A stretch of DNA of 64,000 nt from Triglochin maritima (Eukaryota; Streptophyta; Magnoliopsida; Alismatales; Juncaginaceae), in assembly GCA_963682175.1 (NCBI GenBank), contig OY821786.1, positions 30,187,501 to 30,251,500 on the forward strand, written 5' to 3'. Numbering within the stretch: position 1 is the stretch's first letter; each line of letters begins with the position of its first letter. Of this stretch, positions 59,174 to 64,000 are shown one piece after another. A program made the position numbers and the translations under genes. The notes below the pieces were generated by a model. It searched no databases. It saw only the letters and a program-made list of their open reading frames with translations, and was not told where the DNA came from.

Positions 59174-59688
59174 AGGTAAATTACAGTTTGTCCTCTCAAT
59201 GTATGGTCGAGTAACACTTTGACTTTTTGAATTTTAATTCGCCACACTTACACCCATTGATTTTTGATTTTTGTAACACTTGGATCTCTCTTCATAAAAT
59301 AATTGTTATGTTTCAACATATTCATTGTTTTTCTCAATTGTTTTGTATTATTTGGCAATATATTTATAATGTAACCTAGGGTAAGTTTGAATTAAAATAG
59401 ATGTCAAATTTTTCTTGAATTTAAGACAGATTTATTCAAATTTAGATTCAAATTTGAAGCAAATTCAACATCTGATTTGATTGAAATTTTATCCTAAGAT
59501 GGGTTAGAAGTATGTCCCTCAGACAATATCAAAATTTTTGAGAAAAAAATAATAAATATGTTTAAAAGTATTTTTTGATAATTATGTTTACGAAAATTAA
59601 TGTTTAGGAGGTAAGTGCGACGAATTAAAGTTTAAGAGGTCAAAATGTTACTCGATGACAGTTGAAAAACGTAAATTGTAATTACCCA
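59174..59688. mobile_element. MITE with long (about 85-bp) terminal inverted repeats
   Basis: The left arm from AGGTAAATTACAGTTTGTCC matches the inverted right arm TGGGTAATTACAATTTACG. They share GAGTAACA-TTTGAC and AATTCG-C-CACTTAC blocks over about 85 bp. Flanks TTAATTAT occur at 59166-59173 and 59689-59696. Long TIRs and an 8-9-bp duplication fit a Mutator-type MITE. No ORF. Confidence 0.8.
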
Positions 59689-59809
59689 TTAATTATTACA
59701 CTTAGTTATAAAAGTTTAAATATATTATTTATATTTTAATTAATATTTTAATCGTCGTATTTTCATATCCTATATTTTTAGAAAAAAATCATATTTCCTT
59801 GTCTCAGTC

Positions 59810-60438
59810 TACCAGGTTGTAAAGTTCAGTGGCCTTGGAGTGCGGGCTAGGGTTTCTCCGGCGAACGGGAAGAGATTCCGGCGCTTCGTTCTCCAGGGTA
59901 AGGTGTTGATTGTTTGTTGTTTGTTTCTTTGGTGCTTCGTTTAGCTTCTTTGTTGTTTGATATAGCAGCTCTGCTGGGATTCCGTAGGCTTTAAATTTTC
60001 CAAGAAGTGAAGGGTTTTTGCTGTTTTAGCTTAATTTCTACTCATCTTCTTCAGGATATCTGCTTTCATGAGTTTTTCCATAAATCTACTGCAGTTCTAT
60101 CTTTAGTTTGTGTTACATAAAAAGGCAAGACAAATCAAGTGGGTGACATTACTATTCCAATTTTTTTTTGCAAAACCTGGAATATGTCCCACTGAAAGTG
60201 TATGTGCGTGAGATTACTTATTAAGGATATACAGTTGATTGCTAATGTCTGATTTCCTTGAGTTCCAAATCCAAATATTTCCAGAATTGTTGCAAAACTG
60301 GGTTTTTTATAATGATTTTTTGCCAAAATGTTTAGGATTACGATGATGGCTTCCCCTATTTCTCCAAGAAATGAGGTGAAAGGGAAGATCAGGAAAAGCC
60401 AATAGACAAACCCGATATTCTCTTCTACAAATTGATAG
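59810..60438 (+). other. Possible 5' end of a plus-strand transcript
   Basis: A GC-richer stretch (59810-59898) containing CTAGGGTTTCTCCGGCGAACG and ending CTCCAG before GGTAAGG looks like a plant 5'-UTR exon with a splice donor. A matching acceptor (TTTAG at about 60330-60334) leads to ATGATGGCTTCCCC (60343), which gives only an 18-codon ORF. In another frame the same exon reads GEREDQEKPIDKPDILFYKL after a stop. The foldback element at 60440 interrupts it. It may be the remnant of a host gene; no family recognised. Confidence 0.3.
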
Positions 60439-60439
60439 G

Positions 60440-61179
60440 ATTTGCTTAAGAATGTTGGTCACTCGTTTTAGATCATTCAATTAATTCCCTTAAATAAAAC
60501 AAGTCATTAGTTATTAACAACTATAATTTTATTTTATTTTTTATATTATCTCTTTGATGTACTTTCAGTATAATGATTTCTTTTCTTTTTGCATTGCAAA
60601 TCTCAAGATCCAAAGCTTTCGTTGTGTAATACCCTATTAAGTGAAAATATTTAATTTTTTTCAAATTTTTTCTATTAAAATACAAAATTATATTAATTTT
60701 TTTGTAAAAATAAAAAATGTGGAATAAAGTAGTAATAGATTACCCAAACATGTTCATAGTTGGTAAAATATGTTTGATTTTTTTTGACAGTGAAATGCTT
60801 GGAAAAGTCACTTGCTAATTTTGTTGCAAAAAAACAATCAAATATATTTTAGCAATATTGCATTTACAGTCGTAGTTATGAACCTGTTTAGGTAATCTAC
60901 TATTAGTCTATCCCACATTTTTTATTTTTAGAATTTTTTAATATAATTTTGTATTTTAATAGAAAACTTTTGAAAAAATGTAATATTTTCACCTGAGAGA
61001 GTATTACATAACGAAAGATTTGGGTCATGGGACTGCAATGTACACAAAGTGAAATTATTATATTGAAAGTACATCAAAAAAATAATAATTTTTTTTAGTT
61101 GTTAATCACTAATAACTTGTTTTATTTCAGAAAATTAATTTAATGACCTAAAACGGTGACCAACATGCTTAAGCAAATC
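60440..61179. mobile_element. 740-bp foldback (near full-length inverted repeat) element
   Basis: The left arm (about 60440-60800) and right arm (about 60840-61179) are inverted copies over roughly 350 bp each: ATTTGCTTAAG/CTTAAGCAAAT ends, then AAACAAGT-ATTAGT, TTGATGTACTTTCA, CTTTCGTT-TGTAATAC and CTATTAAAATACAAAATTAT blocks. The central loop is only a few tens of bases. Flanks ATTGATAGG and ATTGAAGAA are similar but not identical, so the TSD is uncertain. There is no coding capacity. A transcript through it would form a long double-stranded RNA. Confidence 0.8.
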
Positions 61180-61258
61180 ATTGAAGAAAAGGTGCCTATG
61201 ATATGCGAGAGTTTAAAAAACGCTGCTTACAAGATTGTTTTCTGACAACCCTTGCCCG

Positions 61259-61387
61259 TAGGGGTGAGCAAAACCCGGTCCGGTCTCCGGTCCGACCTTT
61301 CAAATTTTTTCCGGTCCGGTCCGGTTTTCGGTCCGGACCTGAATTTTTTTTCCGGTCCGGTCCGGACCGGACCGATGCTCAGCCCTA
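61259..61387. mobile_element. Small hAT MITE with perfect 8-bp TSD
   Basis: The 129-bp element starts TAGGGGTGAGCAAAACCCGG and ends GATGCTCAGCCCTA. It is flanked by CTTGCCCG at 61251-61258 and 61388-61395. The interior is repeated CCGGTCCGG/GGTCCGGACC words and is GC-rich compared with its surroundings. It is the best-preserved of the three TAGGGGT-type elements here. Confidence 0.92.
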
Positions 61388-61395
61388 CTTGCCCG

Positions 61396-61950
61396 TAATT
61401 AATCGTTGAGTAATGTTTATTTAAAACTTAATAGAAGATAGTCACACATTTTTGATTAATAATGAAGAGTGTGTAAACATTACTGATGATGTAGTTATGT
61501 TACTTTAATTAGAAGTGTACTCTAAATAGTATTTAAAATTAGGTTAAATAAATACTTACACAACGAGATTGCAAATACTTACATAGAGAGCTAAATTACT
61601 ATTAGCTGGGAAACATTTAATATTAAAATTAGAATATCATGTGAATGAGTCACAACAACATTTCATATCTTGTCAACCCAACCATCACAAGTGTTGCGAG
61701 CCTATACAAACGACACACAATAACAATGCATAAATAAGTTTTTTACAAAAAAATTCTCGAGGTTTGACCGTGTGGCGTATTTACCTGTCCGTAATCAAAA
61801 GAAAATAACATCAATTTTTTATTTTAACATAAAAAACAATGCTTATATTCCTAATTTTAACTTATACTATAATATTTTTTTGTGGCTAAAATACAAATAC
61901 GTCCACTAAAACAGAAAATGTTTTCTGAATATTAGTAAATCCAACATAAC
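61396..61950. other. AT-rich intergenic DNA
   Basis: No coding sequence, TIR or other structured repeat was found between the small hAT MITE and the 138-bp tandem duplication. Confidence 0.4.
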
Positions 61951-62226
61951 AAATCCTGATATGCATATGGTTTTCAATCAACATCTGTACATTGAACAAG
62001 GCACAAACTAAAACAGATTTTTTTATTGCATTCGTTTTCTATAAGATTTTTTTAAAATATAGTAATCACAAATCTCTAAAATTATAGCAAATCTTGATAT
62101 CCATATGGTTTCCATTTAGCATATGTATATTGAAAAGACACTGAAATAAAGTAAATAATTCTATTGCATTCGGTTGTGGCATAAAATTTAAAAAAAATGT
62201 GGTTATCACAAAATTCTAAAATCATA
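61951..62226. repeat. Diverged tandem duplication, 138-bp period
   Basis: Two AT-rich copies start AAATCCTGATATGCATATGG (61951) and AAATCTTGATATCCATATGG (62089). Each continues through a TTCTATTGCATTCG / TTTATTGCATTCG block to an ATCACAAA block. They are clearly diverged, so the duplication is old. Confidence 0.7.
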
Positions 62227-62702
62227 TTTTTTTTGTAATTATAGGAACTTTGGTAGTGTTAATCTTTAGTTTGTTTTCGGATACTATTGTGTATAAAGTA
62301 AACAATTATGTCTAATATCGATTATATTTTAGTGAGTTACAGTCTGAATTACATGAAATAAATCTTGAATTAATGCCATATAGAAAAATGTTATATCTTA
62401 GGTACATGAAAATTTTATGTTTCAAGTAAACCGTTTAAAATAGGGTCACAGGGGTTATGAGTCTTACAAACTAATTTCTAGATTAAGTTTTTGTGTTATT
62501 GCTTTAAATTTAAAAGTTTACATGGTGTACCTCGTTTTAATTTCGTTTTGTTGGGTGATCTGAACTTTTTATGAACTATTAGCTTAGTTTTTGTGTTTTT
62601 TTTGCAGGAAATCAGTTTGGGATTATGTTTCTTTTTAGATTTTTCATAAAAAGTATTTTTTTGGTGGATTTGGAAAAAAATGATTCAAGATTTAGATGAA
62701 CA

Positions 62703-62927
62703 ATGAAGGGTGTTGCGAACAGATTGTTCAACAACCCAAGTACAGTCATGGTGGAAAGCTATATGCAAAATTATGTTAGTCTGCAATTCTTGAATGACAT
62801 AACAAACCGTCCAAAAAAAAGAACTACGTATGGAAATGGTTTATACGAATTTGTTCAATTTGCACGTAACTTATACGCTCACAGTGAAGATTACATTTCA
62901 TATTTTACAGTACATTTTTTAGTTTAA
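62703..62927 (+). pseudogene. Possible KEN (IRE1/RNase L-type ribonuclease) domain remnant
   Basis: The 74-aa frame reads FLNDITNRPKKRTTYGNGLY then EFVQFARNLYAHSEDYISYFTVHF. Its layout resembles KEN-domain proteins: a Leu-Asn-Asp start, a tyrosine-containing turn, a hydrophobic helix with ARN followed by H and an acidic residue, then YFTVHF, comparable with the RNK.NHH...YF.VRFP pattern of IRE1. There is no upstream kinase domain, and a TGA lies just before the ATG. An acceptor-like TTTAG precedes it (62692-62696) and a donor-like GTACAT interrupts the end. It is either one exon of a larger gene or a broken copy. The family assignment is tentative. Confidence 0.35.
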
Positions 62928-64000
62928 CTATTATTAATTATTGATTTAAGCGTGAATAACTGAATACTTATAATATTTGTTGGATTTTCAAATATCGTGC
63001 TAATAATGAATTCGTGGAATCTTATTTGAAAAACATATCACCACGGATGTTTGTTGTGCTTAGAAACACTTATAATTTTTACACCCAAAGTACGTATTTC
63101 AGAAACATTATTAGAAAAATCTTTAATTATATTTTCTAATAATACGTAATTCTGTTGAAAATATGTTTTTGATTTTAATTCATTCACTTATTGCATGATA
63201 TTTTCGTTACAGGCCTTATAAAAGGTATGTTTGTTTAGTTATCTACATGATACATAAGTAGATGTCTCTTGCATGTGAATGAGATAAAAATAAATGATGA
63301 TCACCACACATCACAATTGTGAACAAAATCATATAAAAAAGAACCAATTTCATCCTTGTGTTGTTATTTGCAGATTTTTTTTAATGGAAGTGACTGATTG
63401 AAAGTGGTTGGATGGTGGAACCGTGGAAGTCTGAAGAAGGTATGCCCAGAATGAATCATTGAATGTGATTAACACCTAGTCTTGCACATATGTGTACTAG
63501 ACTTTGCCTTTTTGCTCTACTTGAATTTTCAGTTATTATACTTGTGAAATGCATCTATAACACTTTTGGTCACTGAAATGACCCGTCTACCACGTGTGCG
63601 ATACTATTAGTATTTTTTTAGGTCCCCATTGATACTTGAGTTGTTAAAGTATTTATCACTTGTTCGTTGGCTAACAGGGATTTTAATAGAAATCGTTTGC
63701 AGTGTAGTATTTATCACGCATGTTGTTGTTTGTCCACGCCTAGTTTGCATGGGACTGAGAAACATGAATGTGTAGATGGACAAAAGTACGACAATAGTTT
63801 AAATCTCAAATGCGTTTGGGGTAGATAGAATAAAATTCATCAAGAATCATGATTTCATAATGTTATTATACGCTCCTATCCAAGTCTAATATATGGAAAT
63901 ATCTCAATCCTAATGATGCAAATGGAAATTATAGTTCTCATTATAGATATGATCATCAAGTGTGCCATTTCTCATTTCTTCTGGATTTGCTCTGAACTTT
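62928..64000. other. AT-rich DNA with no recognised gene
   Basis: Only weak exon-like signals are seen (for example TTTGCAG at about 63367-63373 and AAG/GTATGC at about 63437). They could belong to the transcript containing the KEN-like segment. No repeat or mobile element was recognised. Confidence 0.3.

Overview
The window is nuclear DNA of a flowering plant. The evidence is an intron-split mitochondrial biotin-carboxylase gene with GT-AG introns, AT-rich intergenic DNA, and a dense nest of plant-type mobile elements (Tat/Ogre-like and Athila-like Gypsy LTR retrotransposons, solo LTRs, a MULE with a plant mobile domain, hAT elements and MITEs). I cannot name the species.

Left part (1-15.2 kb): a decayed BED-finger hAT transposase fragment (270-905), a 577-bp hAT-type MITE (1465-2041), then one host gene that looks intact. 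This is MCCA, the biotin-bearing alpha subunit of mitochondrial 3-methylcrotonyl-CoA carboxylase, on the minus strand (15066 down to 4640). I resolved 15 coding exons whose lengths sum to 2,199 bp (732 codons plus stop). Two DNA transposons sit in its introns: a 934-bp hAT derivative in intron 7 and a 176-bp hAT MITE in intron 1.

Centre (16.7-57.7 kb): a nested pile-up inside one old MULE (transposase plus PMD gene, minus strand). Four insertions can be peeled off using their target-site duplications. (1) A 20.7-kb Tat/Ogre-like Gypsy element with 4.15-kb LTRs (21629-53767, TSD ACAGG) splits the MULE transposase between its SWIM finger and its C-terminal zinc knuckle. (2) An 11.4-kb, almost undamaged Athila-like Gypsy element (42308-53707, TSD AGGTC) sits in the 3' LTR of the first. 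(3) A solo LTR related to the second element (53990-55440) also splits the MULE transposase. (4) A solo LTR 'B' (16705-20619) lies just after a splice donor of the PMD gene and itself carries solo LTR 'A' (17007-19389, TSD GGCTC). The MULE and PMD reading frames also carry stop codons.

Right part (57.7-64 kb): the probable MULE promoter side with an 18-base G run, a short repeat array, a long-TIR MITE (59174-59688), a 740-bp foldback element (60440-61179), a 129-bp hAT MITE with a perfect 8-bp TSD (61259-61387), and weak remnants of host genes, one resembling a KEN (IRE1/RNase L-type) ribonuclease domain.

The most unusual signals are: a hairpin motif occurring eight times in the Tat-like element (both LTRs and the 3' non-coding part), whose stem is kept by paired base changes; dense CGGT-N2-ACCG palindrome arrays upstream of the TATA boxes of solo LTRs A and B; and paired CCGCCAATTGGCGG palindromes spaced exactly 21 bp at four sites of the Athila-like family.
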